A stretch of 64,000 bases of DNA from Asanoa hainanensis (GTDB lineage: Bacteria; Actinomycetota; Actinomycetes; Mycobacteriales; Micromonosporaceae), in NCBI RefSeq assembly GCF_900188485.1, contig NZ_FZPH01000002.1, forward strand, positions 248,001 through 312,000, written 5' to 3'. Below are positions 10,796 to 21,117 of this stretch, piece after piece. Made by a program: the position numbers and the translations under genes. The notes under the pieces were generated by a model. It made no database searches. It was not told the origin of the DNA and saw nothing but the letters and a program-made list of their open reading frames with translations. Numbering within the stretch: the stretch's first letter is position 1; each line of letters begins with the position of its first letter.

Positions 10796-11362
10796 TCATG
10801 CTCGGCGTTTGACCAGCCAGCCCAGGAGTGCGGCGATCGTGACGGCGACCACCAGACCGCCCAGGGCGGCCAGGGTCAGCGACGTGTCGCCGCCGATGCC
10901 GGCGATCGAGACCAGGAGGACGCCGCAGACCGCCGCGGCCAGCACCACGGCTGCCGCTCGGGCCACCCAGCGGGCCAGCACCTCGGTCGCCACCAGGGCG
11001 TCGCTGGGCAGCACCGCGGCCAGCGCGGCCAGGGTGTGCGCCAGGTAGAGCGAGGTCGACAGGCCCAGGAGCCGCCAGAGCTGGATGCCCTCGACCGCCT
11101 CGGCCGTCACGATCACCCAACCGACCACGATCGCCACGATGAGCAGCGTGGTGGTCGCTCCGCGCGGGGCGAGCGCCGGCAGCGCGGCCACCACGACCAG
11201 GGCGGCGACGGTGCGCCCGAAGAACAGCGCGGGAGGGAAGGCGAAGGCCATCGCGGCCAGGAACGCGGCGAACAGGCCGACCCGGATCAGCAGCGGGACC
11301 ATCGTGGCGCGGGTGATCGTGGTCTGGAGCCGGCGGAACTTCTGCATCAGCGCGCCGATCAT
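10796..11362 (-). CDS. Hypothetical membrane protein, last gene of the MoxR/DUF58 operon
   Basis: 188 aa with about five predicted membrane helices (for example VGLFAAFLAAMAFAFPPALFF and TTTLLIVAIVVGWVIVTA). No recognised domain. Its ATG at 11362 overlaps the DUF58 stop by 4 nt, so translation is coupled. The operon context suggests a membrane partner of the MoxR-DUF58 pair, which is inference only. Confidence 0.8.
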   Translation of the reverse strand: MIGALMQKFRRLQTTITRATMVPLLIRVGLFAAFLAAMAFAFPPALFFGRTVAALVVVAALPALAPRGATTTLLIVAIVVGWVIVTAEAVEGIQLWRLLGLSTSLYLAHTLAALAAVLPSDALVATEVLARWVARAAAVVLAAAVCGVLLVSIAGIGGDTSLTLAALGGLVVAVTIAALLGWLVKRRA

Positions 11363-12710
11363 CGACCCACCGCCTTCGGTGCCGAGGCCAGCCGGGCGAC
11401 GTCACGCAGCACCATGTCGAGGCTGCCGGCGCCGGCCCAGGCGACCACGGGCACGCCGTGCTCGCGGAGCTGGTCGATCATGTTGTCCCGTTCGAGCCGC
11501 CAGACCCGGTGGGCGATCTCCGTCCACGGCCCGCGGGCGGGCGGAGCGGCCTGCTCGGGCAGCGTGTCCACCGCGACCACGTAACGGCCGGAGCGGGCCA
11601 GCCGGGCCAGCATCTCCGCCGACCGGTTGTCGATCAGCGGGGTGAGCACCACGACCAGGGCGTTGTGCGACAGCACCTGCGAGCCGAAGACCGTGTCGTA
11701 CGGCTGGAACTCGGCCGGATAGACCTTCACGTCCAGCAGCCACTCCAGCACCGTGAGGTACTGCCGGCGGCCGGTGGCCGGGCGCAGCCGGCGCGCGACC
11801 GGGCCGTACTCCAGCAGCGAGACCCGGTCGCCGCGGTGCAGGTAGTGCTCCGCGATGGCCGCCGCCGAGCGGACCGTCATGTCGATCACCGAGGCGGTGC
11901 CCTTCGCCCCGCCGGAGCGGCCGGCCTCGTTGAGCACGTCGAGCAGCAGCACGACCTCGGCGTCGCGGTCGGACAGGGTCGCGGCGACGTGCAGGCGCTC
12001 GGTGCGCAGGGACACCCGCCAGTCGACCCGGCGGAGCCGGTCACCCGGCCCGAAGATCCGTACGCCGGCGAGCTCGCCGCCCTCGCCCGGCCGCCGGGAT
12101 CGGTGGCCACCGACCAGGCCGGCGGCGCGGGGCATCGCCTCGTCCGCGTCGAACGGCTCCGTCGACGGGTAGACCCGCACGTTGCGGGCGCCGCTGACCA
12201 CCGGTCGGCCGGCGATCAGGCCGTCGCAGGCGGTGATCCGGGCGGACGCCGGGCCGAGCGGGTGCCGGCCCCAGCGCAGCGCCTCGCCGTCGAGCTCGAT
12301 CTCCTTGGCCCCGCCGCGGGCGACCGTGACGACGTGGGGCCGGTCGGCCTTCTCGACCGCGAGCCAGGGCGACACGAGGGTACGCACGACGACCAGGTCG
12401 TAGCCCACGGTGTCGCGGTTGACCACCTGGACGCCGGCGGTCAGCCGCGCGCCCTCGACGTGGTGGTTGTCGTCGGTGCCCAGCCGGATCTTGGGCATCG
12501 CACCAGGGCGGCGGCGCAGCGCGAAGGCGGTGCCGATCGCGAACGGAGCCGCCAGCACCACGAGGTCGACCCGGCCGAGCAGCACGCCGGCGATCAGCAG
12601 CAGGCCGGTGAGCAGCACCGCCCGCCCGAGCGCGCGGGTCGGCACCCACTGCGGCTCGGCCTGCTCGTCCTCGACCGGCGCCGCAGCCTCCGGTCTTGTC
12701 TCGAGGAGAG

Positions 12711-12714
<4 letters not shown>
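11359..12714 (-). CDS. DUF58-domain protein
   Basis: 451 aa from ATG 12714 (MTLLETRPEAAAPVEDEQ). Two helices at about residues 30-70 anchor it, followed by an extracytoplasmic or beta-rich region, then the DUF58 segment RIFGPGDRLRRVDWRVSLR at about 210-235 and a vWA-like C-terminal half (AEVVLLLDVLNEAG). DUF58 proteins pair with MoxR ATPases. 4-nt overlaps on both sides place it as gene four of a five-gene coupled operon. Confidence 0.88.
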
Positions 12715-13759
<1,045 letters not shown>

Positions 13760-13763
<4 letters not shown>

Positions 13764-14389
13764 AACCTCTCCAATGACTGGACGTACGCCGTCGCGTCGC
13801 GCGGCGCCAGGTTGCGGGTGGGCGGTGTGGCGAGATAGGTCCACAGCGGTTCGCCGAGCAACGCCCGCGCCCGCTCCGGGTCGCCGGCGCGGGTCAGGCC
13901 GTGCCGCTGGCGCAGCCGCTCGTCGACGATCTCGGCGAGCGTGCGCTGCACGGCGCGGGCGGATCCGGCGTCGCCGCCGGCCCGCTGCAGCAGGCGCTCC
14001 CAGCGGCCGACGACCGTGCGGAGCGCGTCGCGGTCGGTGAAGTTGTACGAGCCGTCCTCGGTCGCCGCCGTCGACCGGCGGCGTTGGCGGGTCATCTGGG
14101 ACGGTACGAGCGCGCTGGTCACCCGGCGCAGCACGACCAGCGCGACGATGACACCGACGAGGGCCACGATCGGCACCGTGTAGCCGGCCACCCGCAGCCC
14201 GAAGATCGCGACCGCGGCGAGCGCGGCACCGGCGAACGTCGCCTTGATCCACCAGCGCAGTCCGGTGCCGGAGCGGCCTCCCCGGCGGGCGGGCTCGTCG
14301 TCCTCCTCGAACGTGAAGAGGTCGTCGATCAGCGTCTCGTCCTCGACCCGCTCATCGAGGTCGTCGTCGTAGTCCGCGGAGGTGGTCAT
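13760..14389 (-). CDS. Hypothetical membrane protein of the MoxR operon
   Basis: 209 aa. A very acidic N-terminus (SADYDDDLDERVEDETLIDD) is followed by two adjacent membrane helices (residues about 47-90) and a basic cytoplasmic helical domain containing FTDRDALRTVVGRWERLL. No family recognised. The start overlaps the DUF4129 gene stop and the stop overlaps the moxR start, so it is a fixed member of the operon. The charge pattern suggests a cytoplasmic scaffold at the membrane (inference). Confidence 0.8.
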
Positions 14390-15093
14390 GCCGCTATCCC
14401 CGCGGTGAGCTCGGTGCGGATGCGCTGCAGGGCCGTGCGGGCCTGGGTGCGCATGCGGTCGTCGACCGTGTGGGTCGCGTAACGGGCCTCGCGGTAGACG
14501 TTGGCCAGCGCGGCCAGCACGTCGGCGCTGATCTGGTGCGCGTGCAACAGCCGGGCGACCAGGTCGGTGGGGCTGTCGCCGACCTGCTTGGGCGTGCCCG
14601 CGGCGGCGGCGGCCTGCTCCAGCCGCAGCCAGCAGGCGATCACCGCCCGGCGCGGGTCACCGTCGGTGTCGGACAGATCCGTCAGGCCGGCCTCGACGGC
14701 CGCGACCACCTGCGCGGCATCGGGCGCCGGCGCGGCCGGGTCGGCGTACTTGACGGGACGTTTGCGCAGCCGGCGCAGGCCGTCGCGGACGAGGATCCAG
14801 ATCACCAGCACGACCACCACGAGCACGACGGCGGCACAGAGTACGCCGGCGGCGGGCGCGAGCCAGCCGGGCAGCTCGCGGGGCTCGGCCGCGGCGACCT
14901 CTTCCTCGGGCGGGAACGACGGCTGGACCGGTTGGCTGAAGTCTTCCTGCCCGCCCTGCGCCTGCTCGGCGGCCGGCTTGGCCTCGACCTGGCCGATCTG
15001 CAGCGACGAGTGGCCGGCGGCCAGCGCGGCGAGGCCGAGCAGGCCGACCACCAGCGCGAGCGGCCACCAGCGGCGCAGGGATGCGAGATCCAT
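14386..15093 (-). CDS. DUF4129-containing membrane protein
   Basis: 235 aa from ATG 15093, preceded by GGGGGG at -10. An N-terminal signal-anchor (WWPLALVVGLLGLAALAAG), a Pro/Glu-rich outside segment, a second helix (AAVVLVVVVLVIWILV) and a cytoplasmic DUF4129 region with CWLRLEQAAAAAGTPKQVGD and SPTDLVARLL. DUF4129 proteins typically accompany MoxR and transglutaminase genes. First gene of the coupled run, two nt after the uracil-DNA glycosylase stop. Confidence 0.85.
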   Translation of the reverse strand: MDLASLRRWWPLALVVGLLGLAALAAGHSSLQIGQVEAKPAAEQAQGGQEDFSQPVQPSFPPEEEVAAAEPRELPGWLAPAAGVLCAAVVLVVVVLVIWILVRDGLRRLRKRPVKYADPAAPAPDAAQVVAAVEAGLTDLSDTDGDPRRAVIACWLRLEQAAAAAGTPKQVGDSPTDLVARLLHAHQISADVLAALANVYREARYATHTVDDRMRTQARTALQRIRTELTAGIAA

Positions 15094-15095
15094 GC

Positions 15096-15839
15096 TTATG
15101 CCCCCCTGGCCAACTCCTTGGCCCGAGCGAAGATGTCGTCGAGCATCGCGGGCGTCAGCCGGCCGGTGAAGGTGTTCTGCTGGCTGACGTGATAACACCC
15201 GAGCAGGTGAGGATATCCACCGTCCGGGCTCGTCCAGTGTGCCCCATGACCGAACGCCGGGCGCGGACTGGGCGGCGCGCCGCCGTACACCCTGCTCATC
15301 GCCGGCCACCACGCCGCCCAGGCGAACGCACCCAGCGCGACCACGACGCGCACAGTCGGTTTTATCAGCTCGAGCTCGCGCCAGAGCCAGGGCGCGCAGG
15401 TGTCGCGCTCGACCGGCGTCGGCTTGTTGTCCGGCGGGGCGCACCGCACCGAGGCGAAGATCCGTAGGTCGTGCAGCGCGAGCCCGTCGTCGGCGGAGAC
15501 GCTGGTCGGCTGGTTGGCCAGGCCCGCCCTGTGCAGCGCGGCGAACAGCACGTCACCGGAGCGGTCGCCCGTGAAGATCCGGCCGGTGCGGTTGCCGCCG
15601 TGTGCGGCGGGCGCCAGACCGAGGATCGCGATCCGCGCGTCGGGGACGCCGAAACCGGGCACCGGCCGTCCCCAGTAGACCTGGTCGCGGAACGCCGCCC
15701 GGCGGGTCGCGGCCACCTCTTCCCGCCACGCGACCAGGCGTGGGCAGGCGAAGCAGTCGACCACGCCGGCGTCCAACGCGACCAGGTCGGCCGAGCCGGC
15801 CGCGCGCGCGGCGACCTCGGCGGGGGAGTGCACCACCAC
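15096..15839 (-). CDS. Family 5 uracil-DNA glycosylase (UdgB-like)
   Basis: 247 aa. Motif [20 protein letters not shown] matches the family 5 active-site segment, and [15 protein letters not shown] matches the C-terminal DNA-contact motif. Cysteines in [19 protein letters not shown] and the CAPWLW segment fit an iron-sulfur cluster. The enzyme removes uracil and some deaminated purines from DNA. The frame opens with three GTG codons in a row at 15839, so the exact start is uncertain. It may be co-transcribed with the downstream MoxR operon. Confidence 0.9.
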   Translation of the reverse strand: MVVHSPAEVAARAAGSADLVALDAGVVDCFACPRLVAWREEVAATRRAAFRDQVYWGRPVPGFGVPDARIAILGLAPAAHGGNRTGRIFTGDRSGDVLFAALHRAGLANQPTSVSADDGLALHDLRIFASVRCAPPDNKPTPVERDTCAPWLWRELELIKPTVRVVVALGAFAWAAWWPAMSRVYGGAPPSPRPAFGHGAHWTSPDGGYPHLLGCYHVSQQNTFTGRLTPAMLDDIFARAKELARGA

Positions 15840-15848
15840 CGCTTGTTC

Positions 15849-16541
15849 TTACACCACGGTGGGCGCCAGTCTCCGCACGGTCTCGATGGTGCGGGCCCAG
15901 GCCGTCACCGCGTCGACCCGGTCGTAGCTCTCCGGGCGGTCGTCGTTGAAGAACCCGTGCCGGCTGCCCGGGTAGTCGTAGAGCTTCACCGTGCCGCCGC
16001 CAGCGGTGATGGCGTCGGCTGTCGACGTGACCGCGGCCGAGGTGCCGTCTTCCTCGCTGCAGTGGATGACCGCGTGCTTGCCGGCGTAGCCGGACCACTC
16101 GGGCGCGACCCACTCCCAGGGCAGCGACGGGTAGAAGCCGACGCCCGCCGTCACCCGTTCGGACAGGGTCGGTGCCCAGAGGGCGAGGCTGCCGCCGGTG
16201 CTGAAGCCGACCGCGCCGATGTCGCCGCTGACCTCGGGCCGGGCGGCGAGGAACTCGGCCGCGCCGGTCAGGTCGTGGGCGACCCGGTCGCGCGACAGGC
16301 CCGTGGCCAGTTGGCGTGCGGTCTCCCGGTCGGTCGTCGACCGGCCCTGGTAGAGGTCGGGCGCGAGGGCGACGAAGCCGGCCTCGGCGAAGCGGTCGGC
16401 GATCGCGGTGATGTGCGGGGTGAGCCCCCACCACTCGTGCAACACGATCACGCCGGGCGCGCCGTCGGTGGCACCGGCCGGCACGGCTAGGTAGCCGTCG
16501 GTGGTGCCCTCGAGGCTCGGGTAACTGACCTTCGTACCCAT
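15849..16541 (-). CDS. Dienelactone hydrolase-family protein with Ser in the nucleophile position
   Basis: 230 aa from ATG 16541, seven nt after AGGAGG. Alpha/beta-hydrolase fold: VIVLHEWWGL oxyanion segment, nucleophile elbow GFSTGG (S114), acidic residues SEEDG (162-164) and H194 in SRHGFF. Classical dienelactone hydrolases use Cys in the elbow, so Ser here suggests a changed or esterase-like activity. Monocistronic between the glycosylase and a 178-bp gap. Confidence 0.88.
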   Translation of the reverse strand: MGTKVSYPSLEGTTDGYLAVPAGATDGAPGVIVLHEWWGLTPHITAIADRFAEAGFVALAPDLYQGRSTTDRETARQLATGLSRDRVAHDLTGAAEFLAARPEVSGDIGAVGFSTGGSLALWAPTLSERVTAGVGFYPSLPWEWVAPEWSGYAGKHAVIHCSEEDGTSAAVTSTADAITAGGGTVKLYDYPGSRHGFFNDDRPESYDRVDAVTAWARTIETVRRLAPTVV

Positions 16542-16719
16542 GGGCCGTCCTCCTGTCGGGTCAGACATCGTCGGCTGCCGTAAATGCGGTCCGCGGGTAG
16601 CGGTTCCAAAACTTTGCCATGCCGTACGGGCGAACGAAAGACGACGGCGACGTGGCATACACCTCGCTTTTCGCGCTCGGTGCACGCCGCGTCGCCCTCG
16701 ATGCGGATCGATATGATGT

Positions 16720-17700
16720 TCAGTTGGTCGGCGTCGGGGTGGGCACCTCAGTCGGCGTAGCGGTCGGGGCCGGCGTGGCGCTCGGGCCCGCTGCCGGCGG
16801 CCCCTCCGTCGGCTCCGCTTGTGGTTCGGAGACCTGACCGGCCCGCGGCGCCACGACGTAGGGCCGCTGGTTCGGGCAGTACGGGTACATCGGAGCGCCG
16901 GCCTGAGCCTGGTAGAACGCCTCCTGGCACCGGTACGGGTCGCCGAGCTGGATCGGGTTGCCGCCCTGGTCGTACAGCGTCACGTTGGTGAGCGGGTTTC
17001 CGTTCTCGTCGTAGACGTAGACATCCTGGACGTAGTCGTAAGGGTTGCCCGACACGCTCTGGGGCGTGTCCCACCCACCCCCGTAGCGGTCGGCCTTGTC
17101 GAACACGACCAGGCCGAAGAGCACGAGGAACACGCCACCGATGGCGAGGCCGGTGCGGGGCGTGGACGACAGCGTGGGCTCGCGCCGGCCGAGCCAGATG
17201 GAGGCCACCAGGCAGACCGCGAGCAGGAGCGCGGCCGCCAGCGTGCTGCCACCGAGCCGGGGCAGCAGCCCGGCCTCGTTGCCGTTCGACGTCAGCCAGG
17301 TGATCGCCATTGCCACCAGGTAGCCGCGCAGCACCCACCAGCCCGGTCTCAGCATGCGCAGGAACTCGCTGGCCTTCCCGTAGCCGAGCAGCGGACCGGT
17401 CTTGCGGTCGGCGACGCCGACCACCCCGCGCGCCCGGCGCACCACGGCGGAGATCCGGTCGTCGAGGCCCCGAGCTGCTGGCGTGGCCGCGACGCCGAGA
17501 CCGGCGGCGGTCCGAAGCTCGGCCGCGTACGCCTCGGGCGGCCCGAGCCGTTCGACCAGCGTCGCGTCCCCCTCGGCCGCGACCTCCGCGAAGTGCTCCG
17601 GCAGGTCTTCCAGCAGCTCGTCGCGGACCGCCGGGTCGAGGTCGCTCAACGCGCGCCGGACCGCTTCGAGATATGCGTCCTGCTCCGTAACGGCATTCAT
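16720..17700 (-). CDS. HAAS-domain (DUF1700-like) membrane protein, partner of PadR
   Basis: 326 aa. An N-terminal helical HAAS segment (YLEAVRRALSDLDPAVRDEL... EHFAEVAAEG) at residues 9-75, four predicted membrane helices at about 130-210, then an extracytoplasmic tail with two Cys and a Pro/Thr-rich end (TPAPTATPTEVPTPTPTN). HAAS proteins are regularly encoded beside PadR regulators, as here, 70 nt downstream of padR. The tail length is unusual for the family. Function is unknown, likely envelope sensing. Confidence 0.82.
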   Translation of the reverse strand: MNAVTEQDAYLEAVRRALSDLDPAVRDELLEDLPEHFAEVAAEGDATLVERLGPPEAYAAELRTAAGLGVAATPAARGLDDRISAVVRRARGVVGVADRKTGPLLGYGKASEFLRMLRPGWWVLRGYLVAMAITWLTSNGNEAGLLPRLGGSTLAAALLLAVCLVASIWLGRREPTLSSTPRTGLAIGGVFLVLFGLVVFDKADRYGGGWDTPQSVSGNPYDYVQDVYVYDENGNPLTNVTLYDQGGNPIQLGDPYRCQEAFYQAQAGAPMYPYCPNQRPYVVAPRAGQVSEPQAEPTEGPPAAGPSATPAPTATPTEVPTPTPTN

Positions 17701-17770
17701 GCCGCCACCTCCCTTCGGTCGGTGGAGCATGACTGCGGACAGCTGAGTTGACTGCGCTCGCTGCGCTCGC

Positions 17771-18103
17771 TCATGCCGCCACCCCCCGTTCGTCGAGCAG
17801 GCCGTCCATCGTGGCGGCGAACGTGCGCCAGGTCTTGCCGGCGCGGTTGAACTGGTCGCGGCCGGCGGCGTTGAGGCCGTAGTACTTGCGGTGCGGCCCT
17901 TCCTCGCTCGGCACGACGTAGGTGGTCAGGAGCCCGGCCTGGAAGAGCCGGCGCAAGGTGCCATAGACGGAGGCGTCGCCGACCTCGTCGAGCCCGGCCG
18001 TCCGGAGGCGGCGCAGGATGTCGTAGCCGTAACCGTCCTCGTCCTTGAGCACGGCCAGCACAGCGAGGTCGAGCACCCCTTTGAGTAGCTGGGTGGTGTC
18101 CAC
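17771..18103 (-). CDS. PadR-family transcriptional regulator, probably leaderless and autoregulated
   Basis: 110 aa from GTG 18103 (MDTTQLLKGVLDLAVLAVL); a longer start at ATG 18124 is possible. The winged helix spans DGYGYDILRRL to SVYGTLRRLFQAGLL, and the C-terminal dimerisation helix is short, as in PadR-s1 proteins. The GTG start is preferred because a TTGACA / TAGCTT promoter upstream would start transcription at or within a base or two of that codon. A near-perfect 21-bp palindrome sits in the promoter spacer, which points to autorepression. Confidence 0.88.
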   Translation of the reverse strand: MDTTQLLKGVLDLAVLAVLKDEDGYGYDILRRLRTAGLDEVGDASVYGTLRRLFQAGLLTTYVVPSEEGPHRKYYGLNAAGRDQFNRAGKTWRTFAATMDGLLDERGVAA

Positions 18104-18110
18104 GGTGGAG

Positions 18111-18140
18111 AAGCTACTTCGCATTGCGAGGTAGTGTCAA
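18111..18140 (-). promoter_or_regulatory. padR promoter with operator palindrome in the spacer
   Basis: -35 TTGACA at 18140-18135 and -10 TAGCTT at 18116-18111, 18-nt spacer. The palindrome CTACTTCGCATTGCGAGGTAG (18114-18134, one mismatch between its 10-nt arms) fills the spacer and touches the -10. The expected transcription start is at the GTG codon 18103. Confidence 0.75.
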
Positions 18141-18208
18141 GAACGCAGTAGCCCCAATGGGTTAAAGCCACATTTCTGGGTAAGCGCGGCGAAAGGAGGC
18201 GATGTTTC

Positions 18209-19042
18209 ATGGCGAAGACCCAGCAGCTCAAGCCGCAGTTCCGCCGCATCGACGGGCTCGCCGTCCGGTACGCCGAGAGTGCGCCGCGCAACGCCGACGC
18301 CCTGCTACTCAGTCCCTGGCCGGAGAGCGTCTACGCGTTCGACCAGATGTGGTCGCAGCTCGCCGAGGACACCCACCTGGTCGCGATCGACCTGCCCGGG
18401 TTCGGCCGGTCCCAACGCCGCGACGAGATGATGTCACCGCACGCGATGGGCGACTTCGTGGTGCGCGTCGCCGACGAGTTCGAGCTCGAGCAGCCACACA
18501 TGGTCGGCCCCGACGTCGGCACCGGCACCGCGCTGTTCGCGGCGGCCAACCACCCGGGCCGATTGCGCAGCCTGGTCGTGGGCAGCGGGGCCAGCAGCGT
18601 GCCGATCACCCTGGAAGGGCCGCTGCGGGACTGGGTGCTGAGCCCGAGCGTCGACGAGTTCCGCGCGGTCGACGGCCGGGTGATCGTCAACGCGGCGCTG
18701 GGCACCATCCAGGACTACGACCTGCCGGGCAAGATCAAGGAGGACTACCTCTCGTCGTACGAGGGTGACAGGTTCGTCGAGTCCATGAGCTATGCGCGGG
18801 CCTACCCGGAGGACCTGCCGGTGCTGCGGGACAAGCTGGGCACGCTGGACACCCCCGTCGAGATCATCGCGGGCCGGGACGACCGCGCGGTGCCGACGGC
18901 GAACGCGCAGTTCCTGCACGACCGGCTGCCGCACAGCAAGCTGGACATCATCGACGCGGCACACTTCGCCTGGGAAGAGGCCCCGACGACGTACGCGGAC
19001 CTGGTCACCTCGTGGTGGACGGGCGGCTATCGGAAGCCTTAG
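18209..19042 (+). CDS. Alpha/beta hydrolase with Asp nucleophile elbow
   Basis: 277 aa, ATG 18209 after AAAGGAGG. The nucleophile elbow reads VGPDVGTGTA with D102 where esterases have Ser, the pattern of haloalkane dehalogenases and epoxide hydrolases. D224-region GRDDRAVP and H in DAAHFAWEEAP complete a triad. No signal peptide. The HGxP-type oxyanion strand is replaced by LLLSPWPES. Substrate not predictable. Convergent with the next gene, overlapping by 4 nt. Confidence 0.88.
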   Translation: MAKTQQLKPQFRRIDGLAVRYAESAPRNADALLLSPWPESVYAFDQMWSQLAEDTHLVAIDLPGFGRSQRRDEMMSPHAMGDFVVRVADEFELEQPHMVGPDVGTGTALFAAANHPGRLRSLVVGSGASSVPITLEGPLRDWVLSPSVDEFRAVDGRVIVNAALGTIQDYDLPGKIKEDYLSSYEGDRFVESMSYARAYPEDLPVLRDKLGTLDTPVEIIAGRDDRAVPTANAQFLHDRLPHSKLDIIDAAHFAWEEAPTTYADLVTSWWTGGYRKP

Positions 19043-19359
19043 AGGACCGCTCTCACCGCGGCCACGTCGGTCGCGGCCACGACCAGGATCTCGGGGGCGG
19101 GGTCGGCGGCGACGAGGTCGGCGGCCACCACTCGGAGCTGGTCGGGCAGCGAGGCGTCGTTGTCGAGCCGGGGCACCTCCTGGCGGACCCGGCCCTCCAC
19201 GTCGGCGGCGAGGTCGGCCAGGCGCTGGACCAGGTGGTAGACCGCGTCACCCCGGGTGCCGTCCCCGGTCGCGGCCGGCGCCGCCCAGCGCGGCCCCTGC
19301 CAGTGCGAGACCTGCCGGGTCAACAGGTCGACGATCCGCCCAAGGTCCTGATCCGTCAC
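19039..19359 (-). CDS. Conserved hypothetical protein
   Basis: 106 aa, mainly helical, no membrane segment. Features: an aromatic N-terminal patch (VSHWQGPRWAAP) and a segment ending LRVVAADLVAADPAPEILVVAATDVAAVRAVL. Codon use and third-position G+C match a real gene. No function recognised. It overlaps the hydrolase gene tail to tail by 4 nt. Confidence 0.7.
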   Translation of the reverse strand: MTDQDLGRIVDLLTRQVSHWQGPRWAAPAATGDGTRGDAVYHLVQRLADLAADVEGRVRQEVPRLDNDASLPDQLRVVAADLVAADPAPEILVVAATDVAAVRAVL

Positions 19360-19368
19360 GGCACTAAG

Positions 19369-20130
19369 TTAGCGCCGGATGTAGCTCAGCAGGCGGAGGA
19401 TCTGCCAGTAGAGGTAGATCAGGCCGACCAGCATGCCGAACGCGCAGTACCAGGCGTAGCGGCGCGGGAGGCCGTAGCGGACGCCCTGTTCGACGGCGTT
19501 GAAGTCGAGGATGAAGGTGAGCGCGCCGACGCCGATGCAGACGACCGCGAACACGTACGGGACCCAGCCGACCTGGCCTGTCCGGTCGTACACCTCCAGG
19601 CCCTGGCGGCCGCTGACCCAGAACACGATCAGGTTGGCGAAGGCGAGCACCACCACGCCGATCAGCGCGCCGATCACGAAGCGGGTGAACCGGGGCGTGG
19701 CGCGGATGATCCGGGCCCGGTAGAGCAGGCCCATGCCCAGGAAGACGCCGAGCGTGCCGACCACCGCCTGGATCACGATCCCGGGGTAGAGCTCCTCGAA
19801 GCCCCGGCTGGCCACGCCGAGCAGCAGGCCCTGGAGGATCGCGTACACGCTGATGATCGCGGGGTTGGTGATCCGTTTGAAGCTGATCACCAGCACGAGC
19901 GCGAGGCTGGCGATCGAGCCGCCGATGATCGCGAAGCGCAGCGCCGGGCCCGTCTCGATGGTGAACCAGGCGACCGCGGCGACGGCCGTGGTCAGCAGGA
20001 TCAGCGCGACCGTGCGGACGACCACGTCGTCGACGGTCATCGCGCCCGTGGCCGGCGCCCGGCCGAGCACCTGGCGCTCGGTGCGGGCCGTGTCGTCGAG
20101 GTGGGTCAGGACCGGGTTCGAACTCTGCAT
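19369..20130 (-). CDS. BAX inhibitor-1/YccA-like membrane protein, paralogue 1
   Basis: 253 aa from ATG 20130 (MQSSNPVLTHLDD), which matches the MKTSNPVLAGLG start of the neighbour. Seven predicted membrane helices; conserved segments RATPRFTRFVIGAL and DFNAVEQGVRYGLPRRYAW. The family includes calcium-leak channels and stress-survival proteins, but the actinobacterial role is not established. It is a tandem duplicate of 20218-21018, separated by a strong terminator, so it likely has its own promoter. Confidence 0.9.
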   Translation of the reverse strand: MQSSNPVLTHLDDTARTERQVLGRAPATGAMTVDDVVVRTVALILLTTAVAAVAWFTIETGPALRFAIIGGSIASLALVLVISFKRITNPAIISVYAILQGLLLGVASRGFEELYPGIVIQAVVGTLGVFLGMGLLYRARIIRATPRFTRFVIGALIGVVVLAFANLIVFWVSGRQGLEVYDRTGQVGWVPYVFAVVCIGVGALTFILDFNAVEQGVRYGLPRRYAWYCAFGMLVGLIYLYWQILRLLSYIRR

Positions 20131-20167
20131 GGCGTACCCCCGGCTTCGACCATAGCCACCCAAATGG

Positions 20168-20202
20168 GAGCGCCCCCGCGTCTCGCGACGGCGGGGGCGC
20201 TC
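20168..20202 (-). terminator. Terminator between the two BAX-inhibitor-like genes
   Basis: 12-bp perfect stem GAGCGCCCCCGC / GCGGGGGCGCTC with an 11-nt loop, located 15 nt beyond the stop of the upstream paralogue (minus strand). No T-run follows the stem on the minus strand; a TTTTT run lies before it. Confidence 0.7.
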
Positions 20203-20217
20203 AGGTTGGCAAAAAGG

Positions 20218-21018
20218 TCAGTCGTCGCCTTGCAGGAAGCTCAGCAGGCGCAGCACCTCGAGGTAGAGCCAGATCAGGCTGACCAGGATGCCGAACGCGG
20301 CGACCCACGAGTAGCGCTCGGGCAGGCCCATCCGGACGCCCTCTTCGACCTCGTGGAAGCTGAGCACGAAGCTCAGCGAGGCGATCACGATGCAGACCAG
20401 GCTGAAGCCGATGCCCAGCGCGCCGTTGTCGCGCAGGCCGGTGTTGAAGCCGAACAGCGACAGCAGCAGGTTGATCATGATCACCGCGAAGACGCCGGCC
20501 AGGGCGGCCAGCATGAACTTCTGGAACCGCGGCGTGGCCCGGATGACCTTGGCCTTGTAGAGCCCGGCCATCACGAAGAAGACGCCGAAGGTGGCGATCA
20601 CGGCCTGGAGCACGATGCCCCGGTAGCCGGCGATGTTCTCGTAGAACTCGCTGATCAGGCCCACGAACACGCCCTCGACCACGGCGTACGTGACGATCAG
20701 TGCCGGGTTGGCCATCCGCATGAACGAGATGACCAGGCCCAGGACCAGACCGACGATCAGGGAGCCGATCAGGGCCGGAAAGACCATCGAGTCAGGGATC
20801 GCGTTCCAGGCGACCGTGGCCGAGATGCCCACGAGTGCGAGGAGTGCGACGGTCTTGATGACGACGTCATCGATCGACATCGGTCGTACCGCGGGCGGTG
20901 CGGCCGGATAGGCTCCCGCGCCCGCCGGGTACGGCTGGACGTAGCCGGGCTGGCCCGCTGCGCGTTCGCGCTCGGCCGCCTGGCCCAGCCCCGCCAGCAC
21001 CGGGTTGGACGTCTTCAC
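20218..21018 (-). CDS. BAX inhibitor-1/YccA-like membrane protein, paralogue 2
   Basis: 266 aa. GTG 21018 is chosen because GGAGG lies seven nt upstream; GTG 21024 would overlap that site. After a Pro/Ala/Tyr-rich N-terminus (PGYVQPYPAGAGAYPAAPP) come seven membrane helices with RATPRFQKFMLAAL and SFHEVEEGVRMGLPERYSW, matching paralogue 1. Family details are as for paralogue 1. The Pro/Tyr N-terminal extension is the main difference between the two copies. Confidence 0.9.
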   Translation of the reverse strand: MKTSNPVLAGLGQAAERERAAGQPGYVQPYPAGAGAYPAAPPAVRPMSIDDVVIKTVALLALVGISATVAWNAIPDSMVFPALIGSLIVGLVLGLVISFMRMANPALIVTYAVVEGVFVGLISEFYENIAGYRGIVLQAVIATFGVFFVMAGLYKAKVIRATPRFQKFMLAALAGVFAVIMINLLLSLFGFNTGLRDNGALGIGFSLVCIVIASLSFVLSFHEVEEGVRMGLPERYSWVAAFGILVSLIWLYLEVLRLLSFLQGDD

Positions 21019-21117
21019 AGTCACGCCTCCATCAGGGAAGAATTTGGTGCCCAAAGGGTACTGGTAATGCGCGAACAAGTGGAGAATCACGTTCCGGTGA
21101 CGCGTACCTTGGTGCGA

